Shown: positions 1 through 9,228 of the stretch, in pieces
Layout of the letters: each line of letters opens with the position of its first letter
How positions within the stretch are numbered: the first letter of the stretch is position 1
The notes under the pieces: model-generated
Database searches by the model: none
Told to the model about the DNA's origin: nothing
What the model saw: the letters and a program-made list of their open reading frames with translations, nothing else
Assembly (NCBI GenBank): GCA_029856045.1
Contig: JAHQWG010000028.1
Location: 142,547 to 206,546 of the forward strand
Source: Promethearchaeia archaeon
GTDB taxonomy: Archaea; Asgardarchaeota; Lokiarchaeia; Sigyniarchaeales; SOKP01
Reading direction: 5' to 3'
DNA: 64,000 bases
Made by a program: the position numbers and the translations under genes

Positions 1-1156
1 AAGTTCTCACTTTCAGAGCCTTAATATAATACATGTCGTAGTATCCAGCAGATAAAGCATAAGTGCCTAAAAAGATTCTTCTTTTTACTTCAGTTCCTAA
101 ACCTTCATTTCTGGTCCTGCTAAAAACATCATAAACATCGCCTTTTAAATTTTGACTCATTTTTCCATACCTTAGCCCATCATATCTCGCTAAATTCGAG
201 CTTGCTTCACTCATACATAGTAAATAATACGTAGCGACAGTATATTCAAGATGTGGAATTGTCACCTCTACTGTAGTTCCTCCTAAACTTTCCAATTTTT
301 TAATTGAGTTTTTTACTGAGCTTTTTACTTCATTATTGACCCCTTCTCCAAAAAATTCTTCGGGGACTCCTAAAATCTTTTTATCGATTGATTTTTTTAA
401 TTCTGCGGTGTATTTATCTACTTTTATATTTACTGAAGTGGAATCCAAGGGATCTTTACCAGCCATAATTTCAAGTAATAATGCTGAATCGTATACACAT
501 TTAGTTATTGATCCAATTTGGTCTAATGAGTTGGCAAATGCCACTAAACCATACCTTGAGATCCTTCCATACGTCGGTTTTAATCCTACAACACCGCAAA
601 ATGAAGCAGGACATCGAATACTTCCACCTGTATCACTTCCTAAAGCTAATATTGTCTGTCCTGATGCGATACTGGCCGCAGAACCACCACTTGATCCTCC
701 AGGAACTCTTGAAATATCCCATGGATTGAATGTAGGTCCATAACAGCTGTTTTCTGTAGAACTTCCCATAGCAAATTCATCCATATTTGTATTTCCAATA
801 TGAATTGCTCCCTCTTGTTCTACAAGACGTTCAATGACGAAAGCATTGTATGGAGGATGATATCCCTTTAATATTTTTGAACAACAAGTAGTAGGAAAAC
901 CTTTTAGACAGATTAAATCTTTATTTGCTAAAGGTAGTCCACAAAGTTTCCCAACTTTTTTACCTTTTTGAATTTTTATATCATATTCTTTTGCCTTTTT
1001 GAGTGCTTTATCTTTTGATAGATTGATAAAAGAATGAAGGAGATTATCAGTTGCCTCAATTCTGTCAAATGTTGATTGAATTAAATCACTAACTGTAATT
1101 TCTTTATTTATTATCTTTTCGATTAATTCATATCCCATGTAATTGTAGAGTTCCAT
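1..1156 (-). CDS. gatA: Asp/Glu-tRNA amidotransferase subunit A (partial, 3' end outside window)
   Basis: Reading the minus strand from ATG at 1156 gives an open frame to the window edge, so the C-terminus is missing. The product begins MELYNYMGYELIEKI and carries the amidase signature: Lys in GLPLANKD, then PGGSSGGSAA and GSDTGGSIRCPA, which give the Ser-cisSer-Lys triad. In the GatCAB complex this subunit releases ammonia from glutamine to amidate Asp-tRNA(Asn) or Glu-tRNA(Gln). An in-frame TAA lies 24 bases upstream of the ATG; a second Met six codons in is an alternative start. It lies 104 bases downstream of asnS on the same strand and may share its transcript. The family assignment is secure. 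Which tRNA it serves is not visible here, since gatB and gatC are outside the window. Confidence 0.95.
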   Translation of the reverse strand, partial: MELYNYMGYELIEKIINKEITVSDLIQSTFDRIEATDNLLHSFINLSKDKALKKAKEYDIKIQKGKKVGKLCGLPLANKDLICLKGFPTTCCSKILKGYHPPYNAFVIERLVEQEGAIHIGNTNMDEFAMGSSTENSCYGPTFNPWDISRVPGGSSGGSAASIASGQTILALGSDTGGSIRCPASFCGVVGLKPTYGRISRYGLVAFANSLDQIGSITKCVYDSALLLEIMAGKDPLDSTSVNIKVDKYTAELKKSIDKKILGVPEEFFGEGVNNEVKSSVKNSIKKLESLGGTTVEVTIPHLEYTVATYYLLCMSEASSNLARYDGLRYGKMSQNLKGDVYDVFSRTRNEGLGTEVKRRIFLGTYALSAGYYDMYYIKALKVRT

Positions 1157-1260
1157 TAATAACAAACCAAACTTCTTAATAATTTAGAATAAACTTCTCT
1201 TAAATTAAATTATTTTTGATCATATTGTGTATTTCTAAAAAATTTAACTGTAGTGCTACA

Positions 1261-2568
1261 TTAAGGTGCTTTTCTGGTTAAAGTTCTAGGGAAAGGAATG
1301 GCATCTTTAATATTATCCAACCCACAGATCCAAGAAACGACTCTTTCCACACCTAAACCATAACCTGAATGAGGAACACTGCCATATCGTCTCAAATCAA
1401 AATACCAGTCATAATTTTTTGGATCTTCGCCATCTACTTCTAATCTCTGAATCATATCACTCACGGATGTATTTCTTTCTGACCCACCGATAATTTCACA
1501 ATATCCTTCTGGAGCTAACATATCAAAACATAATGCTTCTTTAGGATTTTCTTCACTGGGTGGTTTATAAAAACCCATAATTTCTGTGGGATAATGTGTG
1601 ACAACCACAGGAACCTTAAAATGTTCTACTATTTTTTCTTCTTCAATAGTTCTTAAATCCTTACCCCAAGGAACATTCATTTGGTATTTCTTATTAAGAA
1701 GATCTAAAGCTTCTGCATACTTAATTGTAGGATATTCTGCTTTCGTGTAATGCTCTAGAAACTTAATATCTCTCTTTAAAATTTCAAGTTCTTTCCTATT
1801 ATGTTTTAAAACTTTTTGTATAATAAATCTGATTTCGTCTTTTGCAACTTCGGTGACCTCATCAAGCTTCATCCATGCAGCTTCCATTTCAGCCATCCAA
1901 AATTCTGCTAAATGTCTGGAAGTTTTTGATCTTTCTGCTCTAAAAGTTGGTCCCATATTGTAAATTTTCCCTAATGTAAAAATCCCAGCCTCAGCATATA
2001 ATTGCCATGTTTGGCTTAGATAGATTTTATCTTCAAAATATTTAACTTCAAATAATGTAGCACCACCTTCGGACTGGATAGGTTGGAAAATTGGCGCGTC
2101 AAATTCATAATAACCCCGATTTCTAAAAAATTCATGAATAGCCCCAACAATTGTATGTCGAATTTTTAAAACTGCGTTTAATTTCCTTGATCTTAACCAT
2201 AAATGCCTATTATCATATAAAAGTTCGGGTGATTGATATTCTGTAATTGGAAAAGGTTCGGAAATTTGGATAATTTCTAAATCAGTTACAGAAATTTCAT
2301 AACCTGTGGGAGCTCTTTCATCCTTCTTTAATTCACCCGAAACTTTGATTGAAGATTCAGTTGTTAATTGTTCAGCTTTTTCAAAGAGTTCTGGATTTCT
2401 ATCTTTAGAAATAACACATTGTATTATGTCAGATTCATCCCTTAAAACAATGAATACAAATTTGTTCGATTTTCTTATTCTATGTACCCAACCTCTCAAA
2501 TTTACATTAGTAGATTCCTTTTTCAGAGCTTCCTTAATTGTTATATATTTTGATTCTTTCATTGCCAA
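1261..2568 (-). CDS. asnS: asparaginyl-tRNA synthetase
   Basis: A class IIb aminoacyl-tRNA synthetase of 435 residues that charges tRNA(Asn) with asparagine. An N-terminal OB-fold anticodon-binding domain (about 20-105, LRGWVHRIRK) is followed by the catalytic domain. Motif 1 is near 143-160, motif 2 begins FRAERSKTSRHLAEFW near 209, and motif 3 (SGYGLGVERVVSW) is near 401-412. The motif 2 continuation EMEAAW and the C-terminal IPFPRT favour AsnRS over archaeal AspRS, which usually ends in LFPRD. MAMK has two possible Met starts. It lies upstream of gatA on the same strand, so both routes to Asn-tRNA may be encoded side by side unless GatCAB serves another purpose. AspRS is the main alternative, but the C-terminal motif argues against it. 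Confidence 0.9.
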   Translation of the reverse strand: MAMKESKYITIKEALKKESTNVNLRGWVHRIRKSNKFVFIVLRDESDIIQCVISKDRNPELFEKAEQLTTESSIKVSGELKKDERAPTGYEISVTDLEIIQISEPFPITEYQSPELLYDNRHLWLRSRKLNAVLKIRHTIVGAIHEFFRNRGYYEFDAPIFQPIQSEGGATLFEVKYFEDKIYLSQTWQLYAEAGIFTLGKIYNMGPTFRAERSKTSRHLAEFWMAEMEAAWMKLDEVTEVAKDEIRFIIQKVLKHNRKELEILKRDIKFLEHYTKAEYPTIKYAEALDLLNKKYQMNVPWGKDLRTIEEEKIVEHFKVPVVVTHYPTEIMGFYKPPSEENPKEALCFDMLAPEGYCEIIGGSERNTSVSDMIQRLEVDGEDPKNYDWYFDLRRYGSVPHSGYGLGVERVVSWICGLDNIKDAIPFPRTLTRKAP

Positions 2569-2613
2569 ATTAGATCACACTATTTGTTAATTTATTTGGG
2601 ATAAAAATTAAAT

Positions 2614-3408
2614 CTATTCTTTCTTTTTATCGTTTTTTTTCAGTAGATATTGTGCAAATATATTCATATATAAACATTCTTCAGGGTCCATTTGCATCGA
2701 ACTTGGTGGTTTTTCTATAAATCTAACTGGTGCCCCTTTAATTAAAACAATGGGTGTTTGCTCATCAGCTTCACCGAGTAAAATTTGAGCTGCACTTACT
2801 AAATCGTCTGCTACAGCTCGTTGGGTAATTTGAAGTGGTCTTCCAAATAAATCGGCACGGCCTCGACAATCTTCAATTGGTTCAAAACCCGAAACTGCAA
2901 TAGCTACACCAATGGTTCCTTTTTTTAAAGGTTGAACTCTTGAGTCGGCAATTATTACTCCCAAATGTTTTAAATTGAATTCCTTTAAAAAAAAATTTCG
3001 ATATTGATTAACAGTTTTTTGAGGGTTTTTTGGTAATAAAACAACAAAATTTTCACCACCTGAATTTGAATGATCAATTCCTGCATTTGCAATTAACATA
3101 CCGTTGATTTCTGCTAATACTACAGTATCTATTCCACCTAATACCATATCAGCTTCGCTTAATATCAACTCTACAATACGTTCATCCATTAAATATTTTA
3201 ATGCTAACTCTTTTGCTTGATCTGAAACGTTTCTAATACTTGTAAGATCTACTACTCTTCCTTGTGCAGTAGCAATAATTTTCTCAGAAATTACTATTAT
3301 ATCCTTATCACCAAGAATAATATCATTATCCTTGAATGTATCTAAAATAATTTGAAATAAATCATCATTGGGTTTAATAATTGGCAATTTCACACTATTA
3401 ACAATCAT
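2614..3408 (-). CDS. cofE: coenzyme F420-0:L-glutamate ligase
   Basis: A 264-residue protein matching the CofE family, which adds gamma-linked glutamates to F420-0 using GTP in the cytoplasm. Visible family blocks are an N-terminal DIIVISEKIIA, GENFVVLLPKNP in the middle, an IADSR segment followed by GTIGVAIAVSGF, then CRGRADLFGRPL and AVADDLVSAAQILLGEADEQ, ending in a VLIKGAPVRF strand. The length is close to the roughly 250 residues typical of archaeal CofE. It is divergent from the dihydropteroate-synthase-like gene across a 106-base spacer and 45 bases upstream of asnS on the same strand. Its presence implies F420 use, which fits the FrhB-like protein at the right end of the window. Confidence 0.85.
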   Translation of the reverse strand: MIVNSVKLPIIKPNDDLFQIILDTFKDNDIILGDKDIIVISEKIIATAQGRVVDLTSIRNVSDQAKELALKYLMDERIVELILSEADMVLGGIDTVVLAEINGMLIANAGIDHSNSGGENFVVLLPKNPQKTVNQYRNFFLKEFNLKHLGVIIADSRVQPLKKGTIGVAIAVSGFEPIEDCRGRADLFGRPLQITQRAVADDLVSAAQILLGEADEQTPIVLIKGAPVRFIEKPPSSMQMDPEECLYMNIFAQYLLKKNDKKKE

Positions 3409-3514
3409 ATAATCATCTATTATGGACTCAAGATAATTTCTCTTATTATAATAAAAGAAAATAATTAATATTTCATAATGTTTATTATTTTATAATAAAA
3501 AATTTCATAGAGAT
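3409..3514. promoter_or_regulatory. divergent promoter region, cofE / DHPS-like gene
   Basis: This 106-base spacer separates two divergent genes and is almost pure A/T, with TTATTATAATAAAAG and TTTATAATAAAA stretches that could act as TATA elements for either side. No palindromic operator stands out. The assignment rests on position and base composition only. Confidence 0.35.
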
Positions 3515-4402
3515 GTGCGGGTTCATATGAACTTGATTAATATTAAATTGTTTGATTGCTTAGAAATAGGAGATTCACATCCAATTGTTATCATGGGAGT
3601 TATAAATTTAAGTCCAGAATCTTTTTTTAAAGGTTCTGTTTTAAAAAATTTGAATGATCTATCTTCCATTGTTAAAAATATGATTCAGAATGGCGCTAAA
3701 ATTATAGATGTTGGTGCGCGTTCGACAGCTCCATGGTCTGCGAAAATTTCTATTGATGAAGAATTAAAACGGATAATACCTGTAATAAAAAGGGTATGCA
3801 AATTAATCCCACAAGAGATAATAATCTCCGTTGATACTCAATACAGGAAGATTGCAGAAAAATGCTATGAAATAACGAAGGAACACAATAAGTATATGAT
3901 TATTAATGATGTTTCTAATCTTAAAACAGATTCGACTCTGAAAGATTTAATAATTGAAAAAGAAATCCCGATAATATTAATGGCATCAGAGAAAATACCT
4001 GGAGACCTTCTGTCAATTGAGGAGATTACGGATAAATTAAAGGAATCGATAATATCTCTAGAGAATGAGGGTTTTGCAGGTGATAAAACTATAATAGATC
4101 CGGGAATTGGAGCCTGGATTAAGGAAAAAACGTTCCAATATGATATTGGTATAATCAATAATCTTAATAAACTAAAATCTCTAAAGAAGCCAATACTTGT
4201 TGCAATATCCAGAAAATCTTTTATTGGAAATGCATTGGATATTCCCGATCCTAAAGATAGATATTTTGGATCATTGTCATCTACGGCTATTGCTATTTAT
4301 AATGGTGCTCATATAGTTAGAACTCACGATGTGGAGAAAAATTTCCTTGATTTCATAAAAATGTCTAAAATAATAAGAGAGCATAGGAAAAATTGGATTT
4401 AA
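3515..4402 (+). CDS. dihydropteroate synthase family protein
   Basis: A 295-residue TIM-barrel pterin-binding enzyme. DHPS condenses a pterin pyrophosphate with p-aminobenzoate; archaeal relatives may instead act in methanopterin synthesis. Conserved blocks, compared with the DHPS pattern, are MGVINLSPESFF (pterin-loop 1, usual Asp replaced by Glu), IDVGARSTAP (loop 2), ISVDTQYRKIAE, INDVSN, IIDPGIGAW, ISRKSFIG and a terminal RTHDV. The frame opens with GTG at 3515; ATG four codons later (3527) is an equally good start and neither has a clear Shine-Dalgarno. The length matches stand-alone bacterial DHPS and is shorter than the long archaeal DHPS-related proteins. It is divergent from cofE. 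The substrate cannot be fixed from sequence. Confidence 0.85.
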   Translation: MRVHMNLINIKLFDCLEIGDSHPIVIMGVINLSPESFFKGSVLKNLNDLSSIVKNMIQNGAKIIDVGARSTAPWSAKISIDEELKRIIPVIKRVCKLIPQEIIISVDTQYRKIAEKCYEITKEHNKYMIINDVSNLKTDSTLKDLIIEKEIPIILMASEKIPGDLLSIEEITDKLKESIISLENEGFAGDKTIIDPGIGAWIKEKTFQYDIGIINNLNKLKSLKKPILVAISRKSFIGNALDIPDPKDRYFGSLSSTAIAIYNGAHIVRTHDVEKNFLDFIKMSKIIREHRKNWI

Positions 4403-4544
4403 ATGATATCATCTTCTTGGAACAGAGTATTTTTTGAATAATAATTGTTAATAAAATTACGCAACTCATTTCGAAAAGCAATAATAATTTCATATTTTCA
4501 TTCTAGATTTTGATAATTTATTTCCCAAAATTGATAAAAAAAAC

Positions 4545-4590
4545 TCCCATAGGTTTATATCGTTAAGTAACTTATATTTATATTGAAACC
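4545..4590 (+). promoter_or_regulatory. putative promoter of the gyrBA operon
   Basis: Two TATA-like runs (GTTTATATCG and CTTATATTTATATTG) lie 80-120 bases upstream of the gyrB start, in a 263-base spacer with no gene. This is a position and composition call only. Confidence 0.35.
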
Positions 4591-4650
4591 TACAAATAAA
4601 GAATACGTTTTCACCTCTAATAAATCAAATTTAATTAGAAAAAAATAGGT

Positions 4651-4657
4651 AGGAAGG
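4651..4657 (+). promoter_or_regulatory. Shine-Dalgarno site fixing the TTG start of gyrB
   Basis: AGGAAGG lies eight bases before TTG at 4666. It supports TTG as the true start, because no ATG occurs near this site in the gyrB frame and the family N-terminus begins just after it. Confidence 0.7.
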
Positions 4658-4665
4658 ATTAAATT

Positions 4666-6678
4666 TTGGATTCAAATAAACACCCCCAGAATCAAAACAA
4701 TTCCGTTTATGATGCAGAAAGTATTAAGGTTTTAAAGGGACTAGAAGGAGTTAGAAAAAGACCTGCCATGTATATTGGTGATACTGGGGAAAATGGACTG
4801 CACCACCTTATTTTTGAAGTCATTGATAATTCAATAGATGAAAGTTTGGCAGGATTTTGCGATAAAATTGATATTCTTATCAATTCTGATAATTCTGTTG
4901 AGATTAGAGACAATGGACGTGGAATTCCAATCGGAAAACACCCAGAATATGAGAAATACACTCCAGAAGTTATTCTTGAGCATTTACATGCAGGAGGTAA
5001 ATTTGATAGTAAAGCATATAGGATATCAGGTGGCTTGCATGGAGTGGGGCTTTCTGTTGTGAGTGCACTAACTGAAAAATTGATTGTTGAAATAAAAAGA
5101 GAGGGAAAATTTTATAAACAAATATTTTCTAAAGGCTTAAGTGTTTCCGAACCTGAAATAATAAATTTACCAGAAAATGAAGTGAATATAACTGAAACCA
5201 AAATCTCATTCTATCCAGATAATGAAATATTTGATTTTAATCCCGAAGATGATATATGGAATATTAATAAAATATCTAATCGCGTGAGAGAATTAGCTTT
5301 TCTTAGTCCCAACACAAAATTTTCAATCCTAAATGAAAATATTGAAGAACCCATTGAATATTATTTTAAGGAGGGCTTGATAGATTTTGTATCTTTTCTT
5401 AATAAAAATAAGAAATTACTGATTCCAAGTCCAATTTATTTTAAAAAAGCTTTTGTTAAAAAAAAAGAATCTGGTACGGAAGAAATTTTAGTTGAAGTCG
5501 CTATGCAATATAATCAAAGTTATGGGACAAACATTTTAACTTTTGTAAATACAATCAATACTATAGAAGGGGGTACTCACTTAACCGGATTTAAAGGTGC
5601 ATTAACAAGGGTTATGAATTCATACCTTGAAAATGAACAATTTAAGAAATTTAAAGACGTGATATTATCAGGAGAAGATGTTAAAGAAGGATTAACAGCA
5701 ATTCTCTCAATAATGTTGCCTGATCCACAATTTGAAAGCCAAACAAAGATAAAACTAGGAAATCCTGAAGTAAGACAAATAGTTAGTAAGATTGTATCTA
5801 ATGAATTAGAAAAATATTTGGAAGAAAATCCAGAGACTGCAAAATCAATAATTTATAAAGCGTTGGAAGCAAAAAAAGCAAGGGATGCTGCTCAAAAAGC
5901 GAGATCGTTAATTCGTAGGAAGTCTGCTTTAGATTCAATTCGATTACCTGGTAAACTTGCAGATTGCTCTTCAAGTGAATCAGAAAAATGCGAACTTTTT
6001 ATTGTTGAGGGATCCTCGGCTGGTGGTTCGGCCAAACAAGGGCGTGATAGAGAATTTCAAGCCATTTTACCTTTACGAGGGAAAATTCTAAATGTTGAAA
6101 AATCCCGAATTCATAAAATTCTTAATAATAACGAGATACAAGCAATGATTAAAACTATTGACGCAGGAATTGAGGGTATAGATGATGAACCTTTCGATTT
6201 ATCTAAACTTCGTTATCACAAAATTATTATTATGTGTGATGCAGACATCGATGGATCTCATATTGAAACACTTTTATTAACTTTTTTCTTTAGATATATG
6301 CGCCCATTAATTGAAAAGGGACATCTTTACATTGCTTTACCTCCTTTATACAAAATTAATTATAAAAAATTTGAAAAATATGCATTCAATGACAAAGAAA
6401 GGGATAATACAGTTAAGGATTTAATGGAAAAGTACAAAATAAAAATAGAAAACAAGGGATCTATAAAAATACAGCGGTATAAAGGTTTGGGAGAAATGAA
6501 TCCTCAAGAGTTATATGAAACAACGATGAAAAAGGATAATCGATCACTTTTAAGAGTTAAAATTGAAGATTTCATTGAAACTGATCAAATTTTTTCTCAA
6601 TTGATGGGAGATGAAGTCCAACCCAGAAAAAAATTTATTGTAGAGAAATATAAGGATGTAAAAGTCTTGGATATTTAA
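4666..6678 (+). CDS. gyrB: DNA gyrase subunit B
   Basis: A 670-residue type IIA topoisomerase ATPase/TOPRIM subunit. The GHKL ATPase domain shows EVIDNSIDE (51-59), DNGRGIP (82-88) and GGLHGVG (122-128). The TOPRIM domain shows EGSSAGG (Glu448) and DADIDG (Asp525, 527, 529), which bind Mg2+ for strand cleavage, and the C-terminus has the RYKGLGEMN signature. The length matches short Gram-positive-type GyrB without the long proteobacterial insert. It starts at TTG with a good SD and is followed 37 bases later by gyrA, so the two are probably one transcript. Gyrase is bacterial in origin and reached archaea by transfer. The GyrA-box in the partner argues for gyrase rather than topoisomerase IV. 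Confidence 0.97.
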   Translation: MDSNKHPQNQNNSVYDAESIKVLKGLEGVRKRPAMYIGDTGENGLHHLIFEVIDNSIDESLAGFCDKIDILINSDNSVEIRDNGRGIPIGKHPEYEKYTPEVILEHLHAGGKFDSKAYRISGGLHGVGLSVVSALTEKLIVEIKREGKFYKQIFSKGLSVSEPEIINLPENEVNITETKISFYPDNEIFDFNPEDDIWNINKISNRVRELAFLSPNTKFSILNENIEEPIEYYFKEGLIDFVSFLNKNKKLLIPSPIYFKKAFVKKKESGTEEILVEVAMQYNQSYGTNILTFVNTINTIEGGTHLTGFKGALTRVMNSYLENEQFKKFKDVILSGEDVKEGLTAILSIMLPDPQFESQTKIKLGNPEVRQIVSKIVSNELEKYLEENPETAKSIIYKALEAKKARDAAQKARSLIRRKSALDSIRLPGKLADCSSSESEKCELFIVEGSSAGGSAKQGRDREFQAILPLRGKILNVEKSRIHKILNNNEIQAMIKTIDAGIEGIDDEPFDLSKLRYHKIIIMCDADIDGSHIETLLLTFFFRYMRPLIEKGHLYIALPPLYKINYKKFEKYAFNDKERDNTVKDLMEKYKIKIENKGSIKIQRYKGLGEMNPQELYETTMKKDNRSLLRVKIEDFIETDQIFSQLMGDEVQPRKKFIVEKYKDVKVLDI

Positions 6679-6715
6679 TTTTATTTTTTTTATCACTAAA
6701 AATTAGAGTGAAATT

Positions 6716-9163
6716 ATGAGTTCAGAAAAAATTTTCGAAAAAAAAATTGGAATTGAGTTAGAGGAAAGATATATTGATTATGCAATGTCCGTGATTGTTG
6801 GGCGAGCTATTCCTGATGTTAGAGATGGATTAAAGCCGGTCCATAGACGAATACTCTATACAATGTATAGAGACAATTTCCTTTATACTAGACCCTTTGT
6901 TAAAAGTGCTAAAATAGTTGGGTATGTGCTTGGTGATTATCATCCTCATGGAGACCAAGCCATTTATAATTCATTGGTTCGATTAGCTCAAGATTTTTCG
7001 ATAAGATATCCTCTGATTCAAGGTCATGGTAATTTTGGTTCTGTTGATGGTGATCTACCCGCAGCGATGCGATATACAGAAGCAAGGTTAGCACAAATTT
7101 CAAATGAAATTTTTGAAGATATCACAAAAGAGACAGTAGAGTTTGTGGATAATTTTGATGGATCAAATAAAGAACCAAAAGTTTTACCTTCAAAATTTCC
7201 AACTTTATTAGTAAATGGAACGAGTGGAATTGCGGTTGGAATGTCGACTAATATGGCGCCGCACAATTTAACCGAAATTTGCAATGGTATTATTGCGAAA
7301 ATTGAAAAACCAGAAATTTCAATTACAGAACTCTCAAAAATTATCAAAGGTCCCGACTTCCCAACTGGAGGGATTATTATAAATCCCAAAAGCATATTAC
7401 AATCATATAAAACGGGTCGAGGAAAATTAATAATAAGAGGAAAAATTTCTGTAGAAACCAATAAGAAAGATAAGACAGCAGTTGTAATAACAGAAATTCC
7501 TTATTTAGTAAATAAAACTTCTCTTATGCATTCAATTGCAAAACTCATTAGCAATAAAGAGATGCCAGATATTAAAGCCTTAAGGGATGAGTCAGATCAA
7601 AAGGGTATGAGAATAGTTATTGAACTCTCCAAGGATGGAGAACCTAAACTTGTTGAAAATATTCTCTATAAAAAAACAAAACTCCAAGATTCATTTAATA
7701 TAATTAATTTAACACTAATAAATAAAGGATTAAAACCCAAAATCCTAAATTTACTTGAATTAATTAAAGAATATTTAAATCATAGAGAAAGAGTTATATA
7801 CAAACGTTCTGTATTTAACCGAGATGAGGCTAAAAAGAAATTACATAAAATTGAAGGTTTATTAATTGCTCTCGATGATATTGATAACATCATTCAAATA
7901 ATAAAAAGTTCTAAAGACGCAGCAGAAGCAAATAAAAAATTGATAACAAAATATAGTCTAACCAAAATTCAATCTGAGGCAATTTTATCTATGAGACTTT
8001 CAAGGTTAACAAGCTTAGAAAGACAAAAACTGGTAGATGATAAAAAAGATTTAATCATTAAGATAAAAGAACTTGAAGAAATTATTGCAGATGAAAAAAT
8101 AAGATATAAAATTATAAAAAATGAGTTAATAGAATTATCCAAAAAGTTCGGTGATAAACGTAGAACACAGATCATAGATTTATCTCATCAAAAAGAGATT
8201 AAACGACAAGATTTAATCAAGATTAAATCAAATATTGTTATACTTACTAGCAATCAATATATTAAACGACTTCCGACAGAAGTTTATCAACGACAGCTAC
8301 GGGGCGGTAAAGGGAAAAAAATTATGAAAATGGATGAAGAAGATTTCATACAAGACATTTTCTCATGTGTCACACATGATTCTATCTTATTTTTTACTAG
8401 TAAGGGACGAATTTATTCCCTAAAGTGTTATAACCTTCCAAAACAATTAAGAACATCTAAAGGTCGCTCAATCATTAGATTACTAAACCTAAAAGAAAAT
8501 GAAAAAATCGCCCATATGATTCCGATTAGCAAATTCTCAGAAGATGATAAACTTATTTTTGTAACTAAAAATGGGTTAGTCAAGAAAACTTTATTAAAAT
8601 ATTTCTTAAAAATATCAAAAAGTGGAATAATTGCAATCAAAATCAGACCAGATGATGAGTTGATAACAGTATTAAAACTCGAAGATGAAAATAAAGATAT
8701 TTTTATTGGAACAAAAAATGGTTATGCCTCTAGATTTGCCGTTAAACAACTTAAAAATCTAGGAAGGACAGCAATGGGCGTGGGGGGTATAAAATTACGA
8801 GAAAATGATGAGGTAATCGGTGTTTTATTAACGGATGAGAAAACCAAAATTCTCACTTTAACTAAAAAAGGATTAGGAAAATGTAGTTCGATTAAAGAAT
8901 ACAGAAAAACCTCAAGAAACGCAAAAGGAGTTATAAATATTCATTTTAAATCGAAGGATGATGAAGTAATCGCTATACAACGGGCTGCGGGGCAAGATCT
9001 ATTAATAGGAACTAAAAAAGGACAAGTAGTAAGAATCCATTCTGATTCAATTAGAGTTAGCCACAGAGTCACACAAGGAGTTAAAGCAATGGATCTTTAC
9101 GAGGATGATGAGGTCGTTACTATAGGAAAATGTACAGAAGTGGTAAACGACAGATTAAAGTAA
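6716..9163 (+). CDS. gyrA: DNA gyrase subunit A
   Basis: An 815-residue breakage-reunion subunit. The N-terminal winged-helix domain has GRAIPDVRDGLKPVHRRIL (about 29-47) and the catalytic Tyr120 in AAMRYTEARL. A long coiled coil (about 340-480) with the DNA-gate helices follows. The C-terminal beta-pinwheel opens with a GyrA-box-like QLRGGKG near 525-535; the second residue differs from the usual Q(R/K)RGG(R/K)G. Pinwheel blade repeats such as IFFTSKGRIYSL, IFVTKNGLVKKT and LIGTKKGQVVRI are easy to see. With GyrB it should introduce negative supercoils using ATP. It converges on the phosphodiesterase gene over a 65-base spacer. Confidence 0.97.
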   Translation: MSSEKIFEKKIGIELEERYIDYAMSVIVGRAIPDVRDGLKPVHRRILYTMYRDNFLYTRPFVKSAKIVGYVLGDYHPHGDQAIYNSLVRLAQDFSIRYPLIQGHGNFGSVDGDLPAAMRYTEARLAQISNEIFEDITKETVEFVDNFDGSNKEPKVLPSKFPTLLVNGTSGIAVGMSTNMAPHNLTEICNGIIAKIEKPEISITELSKIIKGPDFPTGGIIINPKSILQSYKTGRGKLIIRGKISVETNKKDKTAVVITEIPYLVNKTSLMHSIAKLISNKEMPDIKALRDESDQKGMRIVIELSKDGEPKLVENILYKKTKLQDSFNIINLTLINKGLKPKILNLLELIKEYLNHRERVIYKRSVFNRDEAKKKLHKIEGLLIALDDIDNIIQIIKSSKDAAEANKKLITKYSLTKIQSEAILSMRLSRLTSLERQKLVDDKKDLIIKIKELEEIIADEKIRYKIIKNELIELSKKFGDKRRTQIIDLSHQKEIKRQDLIKIKSNIVILTSNQYIKRLPTEVYQRQLRGGKGKKIMKMDEEDFIQDIFSCVTHDSILFFTSKGRIYSLKCYNLPKQLRTSKGRSIIRLLNLKENEKIAHMIPISKFSEDDKLIFVTKNGLVKKTLLKYFLKISKSGIIAIKIRPDDELITVLKLEDENKDIFIGTKNGYASRFAVKQLKNLGRTAMGVGGIKLRENDEVIGVLLTDEKTKILTLTKKGLGKCSSIKEYRKTSRNAKGVINIHFKSKDDEVIAIQRAAGQDLLIGTKKGQVVRIHSDSIRVSHRVTQGVKAMDLYEDDEVVTIGKCTEVVNDRLK

Positions 9164-9228
9164 TAAATAATAGATTATTGGAAAAAATCCAAATATTAAT
9201 TCAGTTTGAGATATTTAAAAAATTAAAA

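Noticed and set aside
336-743. Plus-strand open frame inside the gatA region
   Set aside because: The minus strand carries a continuous GatA with all catalytic motifs; the plus frame is its shadow and has no recognisable protein features.
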